36,346 nucleotides of DNA, taken from the NCBI GenBank assembly GCA_902782945.1, contig CACZOU010000059.1:1-36346 (forward strand). The letters run 5' to 3'. A program made the translations under genes and the position numbers. The DNA is from an uncultured Methanobacteriaceae archaeon (lineage in GTDB: Archaea > Methanobacteriota > Methanobacteria > Methanobacteriales > Methanobacteriaceae). Below, one piece after another: positions 1-8,425 of the stretch; within the stretch, counting starts at the first letter, position 1, and each line of letters starts with the position of its first letter. The notes beneath the pieces are model-generated. The model was not told the origin of the DNA, searched no databases, and saw nothing but the letters and a program-made list of their open reading frames with translations.

Positions 1-226
1 AGTCATAGAACCTGAATTTCTAAACCATTTTATAATCATAGATAAAAATGGATTTAATGATAATAGATATCAAAGTGTGAATATCACATATTCTCTTCTA
101 TTATTATTGTCTTTACTAGTATTCATAACATTTATCAGACTACAACTAAGTATTTTACATTATCTTGTTAATGCATTATGGTTTACACTATTAATGTACA
201 GAACGTTCTATTACATAACAAGGTAG
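1..226 (+). CDS. Membrane protein, C-terminal part only
   Basis: The reading frame is open from the window edge (first full codon at base 2) and stops with TAG at 224-226, giving about 74 residues. After a short polar stretch (IIDKNGFNDNRYQS) there is a hydrophobic segment (about residues 31-50 of the visible part) and a second, aromatic-rich one (ALWFTLLMYRTFYY) before the end. I do not recognise a family. The next gene starts 6 bases after the stop and its Shine-Dalgarno (AAGGTAG) overlaps this stop codon, so the two are very probably co-transcribed and translationally linked. Protein identity would need the upstream sequence. Confidence 0.6.
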   Translation, partial: VIEPEFLNHFIIIDKNGFNDNRYQSVNITYSLLLLLSLLVFITFIRLQLSILHYLVNALWFTLLMYRTFYYITR

Positions 227-232
227 ATAAGC

Positions 233-832
233 ATGAGTAACATAAATGAATTATTAACATCCATAATATTATACTGCATAATATCATATATTATAAAACT
301 ACCCCATTTCTACTATGGATTATTATTTACAGTGATTGGCTCACAAATAAGCATAATACTACCAGAAAATTATAGAAACAGTTTAATAATATACATACCC
401 CTGATAGCTTTTACAATAGTTTATCCAATAATAATGATTCCATTAACAATAGGATTCACCTCATCAATATTCATATCATTATTATCAAAAAAAGGATGTA
501 AATTACTATATCCATTCACAATAACGACATTCACAGGACCACAGAATTACTTGGAAAATGATACAAAAGGAGACTATGCAGCAACAACATTTCTACTAGT
601 ATTAGCAATAATAGCAGTAATATTCTCAATGTATGGGACAGTGATATTAAATACAATTAATGAAAATGATTTATCCACATATTTAGATGTTGATGAAAAT
701 ACAAGCGGTAGTGGTGGATATGTGCAATATGTTAATATAAATCCTGCAGAATGTCTTAATAAGAATATAACTACAACCAGAACAGGGAACACGACAACAA
801 CAATAATAACTGAATATAATTCTACAAAATAA
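233..832 (+). CDS. Membrane protein of unknown function with Thr-rich tail
   Basis: A 199-residue protein that I do not recognise. About five hydrophobic segments can be seen: residues 8-24, 29-45, 50-73, 74-85 and 117-140. After the last one comes a polar C-terminal region with several N-X-S/T sequons (ENTS, KNIT, GNTT, YNST) and a run of threonines, which suggests that the tail lies outside the cell and may be N-glycosylated. The start ATG at 233 has the Shine-Dalgarno AAGGTAG six bases upstream. It follows the partial membrane protein with only 6 bases between them, so they are probably subunits of one membrane or envelope function. The A-run that follows belongs to the terminator of the convergent gene. 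Confidence 0.7.
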   Translation: MSNINELLTSIILYCIISYIIKLPHFYYGLLFTVIGSQISIILPENYRNSLIIYIPLIAFTIVYPIIMIPLTIGFTSSIFISLLSKKGCKLLYPFTITTFTGPQNYLENDTKGDYAATTFLLVLAIIAVIFSMYGTVILNTINENDLSTYLDVDENTSGSGGYVQYVNINPAECLNKNITTTRTGNTTTTIITEYNSTK

Positions 833-838
833 TATTTT

Positions 839-860
839 AAAAAAAAGGATAAAAAGAGGG
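839..860 (-). terminator. U-tract trailer of the GlmU-like gene, shared 20-mer
   Basis: On the minus strand, 25 bases after the stop codon, the sequence reads CCCTCTTTTTATCC followed by a run of eight T. The 20 bases at 841-860 are repeated exactly at 2281-2300 behind glmM. Archaeal RNA polymerase terminates at U-tracts, so this is a likely 3' end. No hairpin is seen. Confidence 0.5.
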
Positions 861-884
861 AAGATTCAAAAAGTTTTTCTTGAT

Positions 885-2186
885 TTATTTTTCATCTTCT
901 TTTTTATGTTTAATTTCTTTAACAATCAGATTAGTTTTTGTGGATACTAATGAATAAGAGTCAATATCTCTATAGAGAACACATCCTGCGTTAATAAATG
1001 AGCCATTACCTATTTTTACACCAGGATTAACACTGGTATTAATACCAGTTTTCACACCATCACCAAAGATAGCGCCTAATTTTCTAAGACCGGAATCCAC
1101 ACGTTTACCTTTAACAGTAACGCGTACATGTTGATCATCAAATCGTAGGTTAGCAAGATTAGTTCCAGCACCAAGATTACAGTTTACACCAATAACAGAA
1201 TCTCCAACATATGATAAATGATTAACATTGGTTCCATCCATAATAATACTATTTTTAATTTCAACAGCATTACCAACATCTACGTCATTACATAAGCAAG
1301 CATATGGTCTGAGATATGTGTTAGGGCCTACATCACAGTTTTCTCCTATGAATACTGGGCCTCGAATATAACATCCTGATCTAATAATACTTCCTTTACC
1401 AAGGTGTAGTGGACCATGAATAGTAACGTTTTCTTCGATTTCTCCTTCAATATCATCTTCCATTTTTTCAAGGAAGTCCTGATTACTCTTTAACAACTCC
1501 CATGGTCTTCCAACATCCATCCAAGGTTCATGAGATATTAATCCAAGTATTTCCCATCCATTTTCTAATTCTATTTTAAGTGAATCTGTTATCTCATATT
1601 CTCCACGTTCGGATAGTTCAGTTTTTCTTATAGCATCGAATATTTCTGTACTAAATAAATAAATTCCAGCATTTGCAAGATTACTTGGAGCCTCGCCAGG
1701 TGCAGGTTTTTCAACAATTTCAACTATTTTATCATTTATTGTTGAAACAACACCATAATTAGAAGGATTATCAACTTCAATTAATGTGAGCACTGATTTA
1801 ACATTATTACTTGTTCTTGTAGCATATTTTTCAATTAAATTTCTTATAAGATCATAGCTTACAATAATATCTCCATTTAGAACTATGAAACTTTCATCGA
1901 TATATTTTTCAGCACTTCCTATTGCATGTGCTGTACCTAATTGGCCTTCCTGGACAGCATAGTTAATGTTTACACCGAATTTACTTCCGTCACCAAAGTA
2001 TTCTTCTATAACTTCTTTTTTATATCCTACAACAAGGGTTATATCTTTAATTCCTGCATCTCTTAGTGACTCAATATTATATTGTATTAATGGTTTTCCA
2101 CCTGTAATTAGCATAGTTTTTGGTCGTGTTGTTGTCAAAGGACGCATTCTTGTTCCTTCACCTGCTGTTAATATTATAGCTTTCAT
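885..2186 (-). CDS. glmU: Bifunctional sugar-1-phosphate nucleotidyltransferase / acetyltransferase (GlmU type)
   Basis: 433 residues. The N-terminal half is a sugar nucleotidyltransferase: the signature LTAGEGTRMRPLT is at residues 6-18, PKTM at 22-25 and the metal-binding LNGDI at about 98-102. From about residue 245 the sequence turns into left-handed beta-helix hexapeptide repeats ending in the acetyltransferase region (NAGCVLYRDI). In archaea this architecture makes UDP-GlcNAc (or UDP-GalNAc) from the amino-sugar-1-phosphate and acetyl-CoA in the cytoplasm, although some members prefer dTTP and glucose-1-phosphate. glmM lies directly upstream on the same strand (128 bases), which supports the amino-sugar role; the products feed pseudomurein and N-glycans. 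The start ATG has AGGGTGA six bases upstream. Exact substrate is inferred. Confidence 0.88.
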   Translation of the reverse strand: MKAIILTAGEGTRMRPLTTTRPKTMLITGGKPLIQYNIESLRDAGIKDITLVVGYKKEVIEEYFGDGSKFGVNINYAVQEGQLGTAHAIGSAEKYIDESFIVLNGDIIVSYDLIRNLIEKYATRTSNNVKSVLTLIEVDNPSNYGVVSTINDKIVEIVEKPAPGEAPSNLANAGIYLFSTEIFDAIRKTELSERGEYEITDSLKIELENGWEILGLISHEPWMDVGRPWELLKSNQDFLEKMEDDIEGEIEENVTIHGPLHLGKGSIIRSGCYIRGPVFIGENCDVGPNTYLRPYACLCNDVDVGNAVEIKNSIIMDGTNVNHLSYVGDSVIGVNCNLGAGTNLANLRFDDQHVRVTVKGKRVDSGLRKLGAIFGDGVKTGINTSVNPGVKIGNGSFINAGCVLYRDIDSYSLVSTKTNLIVKEIKHKKEDEK

Positions 2187-2280
2187 TAATATTCACCCTT
2201 TCTTTATTATATTATTATTATATTAGTATTCATTTTATAATAAATTTTAATATTTTATTATTTGAATTATTTAAAAAAAG

Positions 2281-2300
2281 AAAAAAGGATAAAAAGAGGG
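2281..2300 (-). terminator. Trailer of glmM, second copy of the 20-mer
   Basis: An exact copy of 841-860, placed 15 bases after the glmM stop codon on the minus strand (C-rich patch, then T-rich tract). The A-run continues at 2273-2279 on the plus strand. Read as a transcription termination signal. Confidence 0.5.
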
Positions 2301-2314
2301 TTGATGTTTCCGTA

Positions 2315-3673
2315 TTATATTAGCTTATTAAGGAAGTTCTGTGATTTTGTCTCAATATCTTTAAGATGTGCCTGTGTTTTTCCTTCAGCGGTTATACGAA
2401 TGTATGGTTCTGTTCCTGATGGTCTTATTAAAACCCAGCTACCATCTTCAAATTTGATACGAACGCCATCTATTGTAAGTATTTCTTGAATGTCATCAAA
2501 TTCATTTTTGAAATCTGATTCAACTTTTTCCATTACACTAGCTTTTTTATTGTTATCACAGGTTATTTTTTCACGTATTGTTGGATAATTTTCTATAGCA
2601 TCTAATTGTTCTGATAATTTACCATTTTTTTGTATAGCTCTAACGATTCTTAGTCCAGATAGAAGTCCGTCGGGACACATACAGAAGTCTGGATGTAACC
2701 ATGTACCTGATGGTTCTCCACCAAAGGTTCCATTATTTTCATTAATAGATTCTGCAACGTGAACGTCTCCTACTGGTGTTCTGAGAACTTTTCCACCCAT
2801 TTTCTCTATTTCAGTATCTAGACAAGCTGATGCATCAACAGTTGTGACAATTGTTCCTCCAAATTCTTTTGCAATGATTGTTAGAAGCTTATCAAAATCA
2901 GATAAATTACCTTTTTCATCTACTGCAATCATTCTGTCAGCATCACCGTCATGAGCTAAACCAACATCTGCACCTAATACTTTCACAGTTTTCATTAATT
3001 CCTGTAAGTTATCACTATTAGGCTCAGGATTACGTCCAGGGAAAAATCCATCAGGTTGTGCATTTAATGTAATTACGTTCATACCTGCCTGTCTTAATGC
3101 TTTTGGAGATAAATATGATCCAGCTCCACTTGCACAATCTACAACTACTTTCAGTGGTTTATTAGGGTCAATTTCTGAAACTTTTATTATATCATCAACA
3201 TATTCATCTTTAAATGATGATATATCATATTCTTCTCCAATTTCATCCCATCCAACTATGTTAAAATCTTTTTCGTAGACTAATTTTTCTATTTCTCTTT
3301 CTTGATTTTGTTTATATGCTAATCCATCTGCATTCCATAGTTTTATTCCATTGTATTGTGATGGATTATGGGATGCTGTTATCATAATTCCAGCATCTGC
3401 CTGTTTTTTTAGTGTAGCATAGCCCACTGTTGGTGTAGGAACCATTCCTAGTTTTAATACATTGCATCCTGATTGTAGTAATCCTGCAATCATAACATGT
3501 TCTATGATTTTACCTGTGGTTCTAGTATCATGACCAATTACAACTGTTTTGCCTTTTCCACCAATATATTTAGCTAATGCTCTAGCAACATCCATTGCTA
3601 GTTCTAGTGTGATTTTTTTCTGATATTCTCCTCTAATTCCTGATGTTCCAAATAATCGTGGTATATCACTCAT
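2315..3673 (-). CDS. glmM: Phosphoglucosamine mutase (phosphohexomutase family)
   Basis: 452 residues, full length for the alpha-D-phosphohexomutase family. The N-terminus has FGTSGIRG (8-15), the phosphoserine loop is TASHNP (99-104), the metal-binding loop is DGDADRM (about 242-248) and the C-terminal phosphate-binding loop is RPSGTEPYIRI. The enzyme interconverts glucosamine-6-phosphate and glucosamine-1-phosphate; archaeal members can also act on glucose or mannose phosphates. It sits upstream of the GlmU-like gene on the same strand, making two consecutive steps toward UDP-GlcNAc. The ATG is preceded by AAGGGAG at good spacing. Substrate choice between GlmM and other hexomutases cannot be proved from sequence, but the neighbour favours GlmM. 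Confidence 0.88.
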   Translation of the reverse strand: MSDIPRLFGTSGIRGEYQKKITLELAMDVARALAKYIGGKGKTVVIGHDTRTTGKIIEHVMIAGLLQSGCNVLKLGMVPTPTVGYATLKKQADAGIMITASHNPSQYNGIKLWNADGLAYKQNQEREIEKLVYEKDFNIVGWDEIGEEYDISSFKDEYVDDIIKVSEIDPNKPLKVVVDCASGAGSYLSPKALRQAGMNVITLNAQPDGFFPGRNPEPNSDNLQELMKTVKVLGADVGLAHDGDADRMIAVDEKGNLSDFDKLLTIIAKEFGGTIVTTVDASACLDTEIEKMGGKVLRTPVGDVHVAESINENNGTFGGEPSGTWLHPDFCMCPDGLLSGLRIVRAIQKNGKLSEQLDAIENYPTIREKITCDNNKKASVMEKVESDFKNEFDDIQEILTIDGVRIKFEDGSWVLIRPSGTEPYIRITAEGKTQAHLKDIETKSQNFLNKLI

Positions 3674-3826
3674 AATATAATATCTCCCTTTCAGAATTTT
3701 TTTTTGATTATATGTGTTTTGGTTAGTTTTTTAGAAAAATAGTAATGTTATTTATTTTATTGTAATTAGGTATGTTAAAAAAGAAAAGATGAAAAGAAGT
3801 AATGTTTTTAAGAGTTGTTCTTATTT

Positions 3827-5056
3827 TTATGCTCCGAATTTTTTTGTTACATTCATAAGATCTCTTATTATGTACATTACATCTGATCCTCTGATACGAC
3901 ATAATCCTCCTTTAGCTGCAGCTCTTTCACCATATTCTTTAATATCATCAACACGTAATCCTGGTGCTTTTATGAATACTGGTACTGGGTCTCCTGTATG
4001 ATCCATAACACTTACTGGTGTGGAGTGGTCTGCAGTAACAAATAATACAATATCATCAATTTCTTTAAGGTCTTTCATGATGTTATCTACTTTTTCTATG
4101 AAGTCTCTTTTACCGAAGATGTCTCCATCGTGTCCTGCTTCATCAGCTCCGTCAACATTAATTAAAACAAAGTCATATTTATCATCTTTAACTGTGTCTA
4201 TTATGTGTTTATGTACGCTGTCTATATCTGTATTTATTCCACCAGTTGCTCCTGGTATATTAATTACATCCATTCCAACAATTTTACCTATACCTTTAAT
4301 AAGACCAGTTTCTGCTACACATGCTCCTTTGAGGTTGTATTTGTCTTCGAAAGATGGTACGCTTGGTACAGCTCCTACACCTCTTGGTAGTACTATGTTT
4401 GCAGGATGTTTTCCTTCTTTAATTCTTTCAAGGTTTACAGGATGTTCTTTTAACATTTCGTAGGATTTATTAACAAATTGATTTACAACATCTGCAGTGT
4501 ATTTTGCTTCTTCACTATCATCTAATGGTTTTACTGTTTTAGGTTTGTTACCTTCATGTTTAGGATCTGCATCAGTAATCTGATCGGATAATCCTTTTCC
4601 TCTTAATACAAGTACAGCACGATGAGCGTCTGATTCTTTGAATATTATTTGTACATTGTCATCAATTTTCATTTGATTGATTGTATCAGCTATTTTATCA
4701 GTACCACTACTTATTCTACCAGCTCTTCTGTCAGTAATTGTAAGGTCTTCATCTGCTGTTGCAAAGTTACATCTGAATGCTATGTCACCAGGTTGAACGT
4801 CTAAATCTACACCTGCTGCTTCAAATGGTCCTCTACCAGTATATACTTCATAAGGGTCATATCCTAGTAAAGTTAAGTGAGCTGTGTCACTACCAGGACG
4901 TACTCCCGGACGGATAGTGTCCATTATTCCAGTTATACCTTCTTCAACCATTTTATCCATAGCTGGAGTTCTTGCATTTTCTAGTGGTGTTTTATCACCT
5001 AATTCTTTTACAGGGCGATCACCCATTCCATCTATTACAAAAATAATTCCTTTCAT
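3827..5056 (-). CDS. apgM: 2,3-bisphosphoglycerate-independent phosphoglycerate mutase, archaeal type
   Basis: About 409 residues. It belongs to the alkaline phosphatase superfamily and interconverts 3- and 2-phosphoglycerate in glycolysis/gluconeogenesis. Visible marks are the N-terminal metal site FVIDGMGDRPV, the catalytic serine loop GSDTAHLTLLGYDP, and the C-terminal VTADHSTP and DHTGDPVPV metal motifs. An in-frame ATG lies 9 bases upstream (5063-5065), but GGAG is then only one base away; the ATG at 5054-5056 has GGAG about ten bases upstream and starts directly with MKGIIFVIDG, so I prefer it. The 5' end overlaps or abuts the end of the DUF92 gene, so the two are translationally coupled. 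Gluconeogenesis is the likely direction in a methanogen. Confidence 0.9.
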   Translation of the reverse strand: MKGIIFVIDGMGDRPVKELGDKTPLENARTPAMDKMVEEGITGIMDTIRPGVRPGSDTAHLTLLGYDPYEVYTGRGPFEAAGVDLDVQPGDIAFRCNFATADEDLTITDRRAGRISSGTDKIADTINQMKIDDNVQIIFKESDAHRAVLVLRGKGLSDQITDADPKHEGNKPKTVKPLDDSEEAKYTADVVNQFVNKSYEMLKEHPVNLERIKEGKHPANIVLPRGVGAVPSVPSFEDKYNLKGACVAETGLIKGIGKIVGMDVINIPGATGGINTDIDSVHKHIIDTVKDDKYDFVLINVDGADEAGHDGDIFGKRDFIEKVDNIMKDLKEIDDIVLFVTADHSTPVSVMDHTGDPVPVFIKAPGLRVDDIKEYGERAAAKGGLCRIRGSDVMYIIRDLMNVTKKFGA

Positions 5057-5061
5057 ATTAT

Positions 5062-5736
5062 TCATACTCCAATTGTTATAATGATACCAACCAGTGCTCC
5101 AATTATTGTTGCAGTTAAGTTAACATGTTCATTGTTAAAAAGCCTGTTACGTTCTAATGTTGCACCAAGAAGACTATCTGCAAAGCATCCAATCATTCCG
5201 GATATTGCTGCTATGCAAATACTGTGGGTAATGTCTGGAGATACATTTAGTAAATAGGCTGAAACTCCTATTATTAAAGCTCCAATTAATCCTGCTACTG
5301 TTCCAAGAACAGAAATTCCACCATCAGTTCCAGGTTGAACATGTTCTTGGCTTGTTATTAGTATAGGTTCACTTAATACTCCAATTTCACTAGCTAATGT
5401 GTCAGCAGTAGCTGTGGAAATTGCTCCAATAAATCCAGCATAATTACCAAATATTGCCATTACTACAGGAACAATACCGTTTGAAATAACATTTTTAATA
5501 GTTCGTTGTTCATGTACTAAGCCAATACGTTTTTTATAATCCTTTTTGAAGCTTGTAAAAGCTGAACCTAAAATAAGAAATAGCAAAAGTATTGTTAACC
5601 AGTTGAATCCTCTGGCTATTACAATAAATATTCCAATAATTGTAACAAAAGATGAGCCTAGTAAATCAAGTGCTCCACTTAAATATACTAAGATTCCAAG
5701 AATTACACAAATTATTAAAAATATTAATTGTATCAT
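5062..5736 (-). CDS. DUF92 family membrane protein (possible isoprenyl-phosphate kinase)
   Basis: 224 residues, almost all hydrophobic: about six membrane segments, with a conserved soluble loop containing ATADTLASEIGVLS and a Gly/Thr-rich stretch (PGTDGGISVLGTVAGLIG). These are typical of the DUF92/TMEM19 family. A plant member (VTE6) phosphorylates phytyl phosphate to the diphosphate; whether archaeal members do a similar reaction on geranylgeranyl phosphate is inference. No Shine-Dalgarno is visible before the ATG; an AT-rich TATA-like stretch (about 5760-5773) lies 25-35 bases upstream, which fits a leaderless mRNA. The stop codon region overlaps the start of apgM by a few bases. Confidence 0.78.
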   Translation of the reverse strand: MIQLIFLIICVILGILVYLSGALDLLGSSFVTIIGIFIVIARGFNWLTILLLFLILGSAFTSFKKDYKKRIGLVHEQRTIKNVISNGIVPVVMAIFGNYAGFIGAISTATADTLASEIGVLSEPILITSQEHVQPGTDGGISVLGTVAGLIGALIIGVSAYLLNVSPDITHSICIAAISGMIGCFADSLLGATLERNRLFNNEHVNLTATIIGALVGIIITIGV

Positions 5737-5784
5737 AGTATAATTTTTGTATTTTATTAATATAATATATTTTGTTTAATTATT

Positions 5785-5808
5785 AAAAAAAAAATAAGAA
5801 TGGGTGGT
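5785..5808 (-). terminator. U-tract trailer of rps3ae
   Basis: On the minus strand about 50 bases after the S3Ae stop the sequence reads CCACCCATTCTTA and then ten T. It matches the C-patch plus TTCTTATTTTTT pattern seen behind other genes of the window. Confidence 0.45.
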
Positions 5809-5856
5809 TAGTAATAAATTCCCTATTTAAATAATTTAAAATTAAAGAATACTTAT

Positions 5857-6429
5857 CTAGAATACTCTTGTTTTGATGGTTTCTACTTTTTTAAGTGGGT
5901 ATATTTTTTTAGCTTCATGGTAAATGTTAGAAGCAAATTTACCTGATATTATTTCTTTTACAAGTTCATCAAGATTTTTCTCAGCTGCACTTTCTAAAAC
6001 CATGTTTCTCATAGTTTCTCTGATGAGTTTTTGTTGTGAAGCTTTTGCTCTTTTTACAGTTATTGCTAACATGTGTACATTGATTTTTTTACCGTCTTTT
6101 GTAGTTGCATCAGTTATTGAGTCGATACGACTGGTTCCTCTTCTAATCATACTACGTACGTAATCTGTTGTTACTTTGTGTCCTGTAAATATTGTGTGAG
6201 CTACTTCTCCACTTACGTGGTCTACTTCAAAGAATAATTTTACGTATTGTCTACTGAAGTCACCTGTAATTTCACGCATAGATGTTTCAATTTTACGACC
6301 TACAAGCATTTCTGGTTCTCTTGCAGGGCTTGTTCCAAGACTTGCTTCATCAAATTCTTGTGGTGCTAATATTTCATACCAAATTTTTTCTTTCCATGTA
6401 TCACGTACTCGTCTTCTTGCTTTTGCCAT
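5857..6429 (-). CDS. rps3ae: 30S ribosomal protein S3Ae (eS1)
   Basis: 190 residues, the normal length of archaeal S3Ae. The start MAKARRRVRDTWKEKIWYEI and the inner stretch EVDHVSGEVAHTIFTGHKVT are typical of the family, a structural protein of the small subunit near the mRNA exit. The ATG has AGGAGA at 7-8 bases. A TATA-like stretch near 6499-6510 (minus orientation) lies about 75 bases before the ATG and could be the promoter. The gene stands alone on the minus strand with a 446-base gap upstream that contains three hairpins (6673-6769). Confidence 0.95.
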   Translation of the reverse strand: MAKARRRVRDTWKEKIWYEILAPQEFDEASLGTSPAREPEMLVGRKIETSMREITGDFSRQYVKLFFEVDHVSGEVAHTIFTGHKVTTDYVRSMIRRGTSRIDSITDATTKDGKKINVHMLAITVKRAKASQQKLIRETMRNMVLESAAEKNLDELVKEIISGKFASNIYHEAKKIYPLKKVETIKTRVF

Positions 6430-6875
6430 TATATCTTTTCTCCTATATTTTTATGTAAATTATTTCTTAGTTTTTTTAATTATTTTACAGCATTTTATCA
6501 TATAATATGATTGAAAAATGTTAAAATAATGATTTGTAACCTGTTATTTGTGGTGGTTATTATTTTAGTAAATTTAATTACCCATTGCCGTGTTAAATAA
6601 AAATTTTAAATCTATTAATTTGAAATATTCCGTCAGGTCTCATATGGTAAATAAAACAAAAATCGTTGTTTTTTATAAAAGAATTTAGATACGCATAACC
6701 ATTAAGGTCATATTCTTTTATAATAATCTCTTATTTGTTAGATTATAAATCACCATAGACCTAGTCTATATCTTATTTTAATATTATATTTTTTATATAA
6801 TATAAAGTTACTGAAAATAATTTTAAAAAATAATCCGAATAATAAATTTTTTAATAAAATAGAAATGGGGGAGGT
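6430..6875. other. Gene-free interval with hairpins
   Basis: No gene was found on either strand. The part next to rps3ae carries its leader and a TATA-like box (6499-6510). The middle (about 6585-6770) is less AT-rich than other gaps and contains the inverted repeats described separately. A 14-codon frame at 6642-6686 on + has no ribosome site and is not called a gene. The right end is the trailer of the acyltransferase gene (AAAATAGAAATG at 6856-6867, then a G-rich patch). Confidence 0.5.
6673..6769. repeat. Three consecutive inverted repeats (possible structured RNA)
   Basis: First hairpin: arms TTATAAAAGAAT (6673-6684) and ATTCTTTTATAA (6712-6723), a perfect 12 bp stem with a 27-base loop, whose inside has a small ACC/GGT pairing. 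Second: ATAATCT (6723-6729) and AGATTAT (6740-6746), 10-base loop. Third: ATAGAC (6755-6760) and GTCTAT (6764-6769), 3-base loop. They lie back to back. The strand is not known; on minus they would be about 245-340 bases upstream of rps3ae. AT-rich sequence gives such repeats by chance fairly often, so confidence is modest. Confidence 0.35.
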
Positions 6876-7925
6876 TTATGCTATTCCTGTTAATTTATTA
6901 ACATAGGGTATTCTATACATAATTAGAAGAATAATCATTAACATAAATACTACAATTACAGTAAGTATTGGAATATTGATAAAGGGACTAATACTAATGT
7001 CATAAATTCCTATTTTATCTAAAGCATTAATAAGTAATACATTTGTAAGATAGATTCCCAGTGTTAAATTACTAATTAATGTAATTTTTCTATTAATCTT
7101 ATCACTATATTTTCCCCATATAATACTAAAATCAGTATTTTTTATAATTAAGAACATACCCACTGCTTGAAGACAAGCATTAATAGTAAGATCACCAAGA
7201 GGCATGAATGTTAATTCAAGTTCTCCTATAAAATTACTTGCAGCTATAACTCCCATAAATGTCATAAGAGTGCCTATGATATATAATACAGCACCAAATT
7301 TACGACTTTTTAGTAATTCTGAATCTTTATTAATTAAGTAGTATCCTAGAATAAAATATCCTACGTATCCAAAGAACATATTCATATATATAATAATATT
7401 ATCATTATAAGGTAACATTTTTATAAATATTGTTATAAGCCAAATTACTAAAAAATACTCAATTTCACGTATTTCTGCATTTCTAATCCATGAGCATATT
7501 ATTGGTGAAGCAAGATATAATCCAATAAGCATATAGATGAACCAAAATTCTACAGTTAGTATAGTAGGGTCAAGAATTGATATAATTAATAGATTAAAAA
7601 TATTTGAAATAATATAAGTTAATGAATACTTCATGGACATTTTAATAATAAAGTATATCAGAAACCATCCTATAAATGGTATACCTATTCTTTTTAAACG
7701 TCGTGGAATATCGTCTATTGTCTGATTTTTTTTTATAAGTAGAATACCTGAAGCCATGACAAATAAAATTATACTAAATCGGAACATTGATTCAACAAAC
7801 AGTCCACTAAACCATAAACTAGAATTTAGAGTATAGTGTGTTATATATTTCGAACTTAGATGTATTGCAATGACACCAAAAATAGCAAGAGTTTTTAAAT
7901 AATCAATATACAAAATTCTTTTCAT
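6876..7925 (-). CDS. Acyltransferase-3 family integral membrane protein
   Basis: About 349 residues with roughly ten membrane segments. The N-terminus IDYLKTLAIFGVIAIHLSS, with the family's conserved histidine (H22 from the start chosen), and the later RLKRIGIPFIGWF are typical of the acyltransferase-3/OafA-WecH family, which moves acyl (often acetyl) groups onto extracytoplasmic sugars. A likely target is a wall polymer or glycan, but nothing nearby fixes the substrate. A TTG at 7932-7934 is in frame, but GGTGA followed by ATG at 7923-7925 looks like the true start. It is flanked on both sides by long gene-free gaps and ends just before a GGGGGAGG patch. Acyl donor and substrate unknown. Confidence 0.8.
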   Translation of the reverse strand: MKRILYIDYLKTLAIFGVIAIHLSSKYITHYTLNSSLWFSGLFVESMFRFSIILFVMASGILLIKKNQTIDDIPRRLKRIGIPFIGWFLIYFIIKMSMKYSLTYIISNIFNLLIISILDPTILTVEFWFIYMLIGLYLASPIICSWIRNAEIREIEYFLVIWLITIFIKMLPYNDNIIIYMNMFFGYVGYFILGYYLINKDSELLKSRKFGAVLYIIGTLMTFMGVIAASNFIGELELTFMPLGDLTINACLQAVGMFLIIKNTDFSIIWGKYSDKINRKITLISNLTLGIYLTNVLLINALDKIGIYDISISPFINIPILTVIVVFMLMIILLIMYRIPYVNKLTGIA

Positions 7926-8425
7926 TTTCACCAATTTATTTTATTTAAATCTTAAAATAACTAGTATAATAAGTATAATTAATATTATTTTGTAATTGGT
8001 GTTATAAATAATTATTTAAATAAATAGTAATTGAGTTTATTGAAATCAAATAAATTAAATTCGTTTTTTATTCTTATTTTGTAAAATAGATACTTATTCT
8101 TAATTTATTTTAATAATTAATGTAAATTCGTCTTTTTAACTCTATTTTTAACTTTATATAACTGTAAAATATTTAATTATAGATACTCTTGTCTTATATT
8201 CATTTTAAGTTAAAATTATTTTGTTAAATTCTATTTAATATGTATTTTTTTCGTAGGATTTTAAATCAATTTAATTAGTAACTAAAAATAAATAGTTAAA
8301 TTTAATTAACAAGAATAAGTAGTATGTTTAAACAAAATTAGAATAATTAAATAGAAGTTTATTTTATAATATTAGAATTAGTATTTAAAAAATCAATGAA
8401 GGGAAAGTTTAGAATATACTCAGAA
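7926..8425. other. AT-rich gene-free interval
   Basis: 500 bases without a supportable gene. The composition is almost pure A/T. The nonamer TAAATTCGT occurs at 8056-8064 and 8123-8131, each followed by T-rich sequence (TTCTTATTTT and CTCTATTTTT) that resembles the trailers behind genes, but no plus-strand gene precedes them. It may hold the promoter of the acyltransferase gene; I see no clear box. Confidence 0.4.

Noticed and set aside
4020-4463. 147-codon open frame on + opposite the phosphoglycerate mutase
   Set aside because: Antisense shadow of a well conserved enzyme.
6642-6686. 14-codon frame (MVNKTKIVVFYKRI) in the interval upstream of rps3ae
   Set aside because: Too short, no ribosome site, ends inside the inverted repeat.
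8056-8131. Repeated TAAATTCGT followed by T-rich tracts, possible terminators of lost genes
   Set aside because: Only nine bases match and the region is almost pure A/T; no gene remnant is visible.
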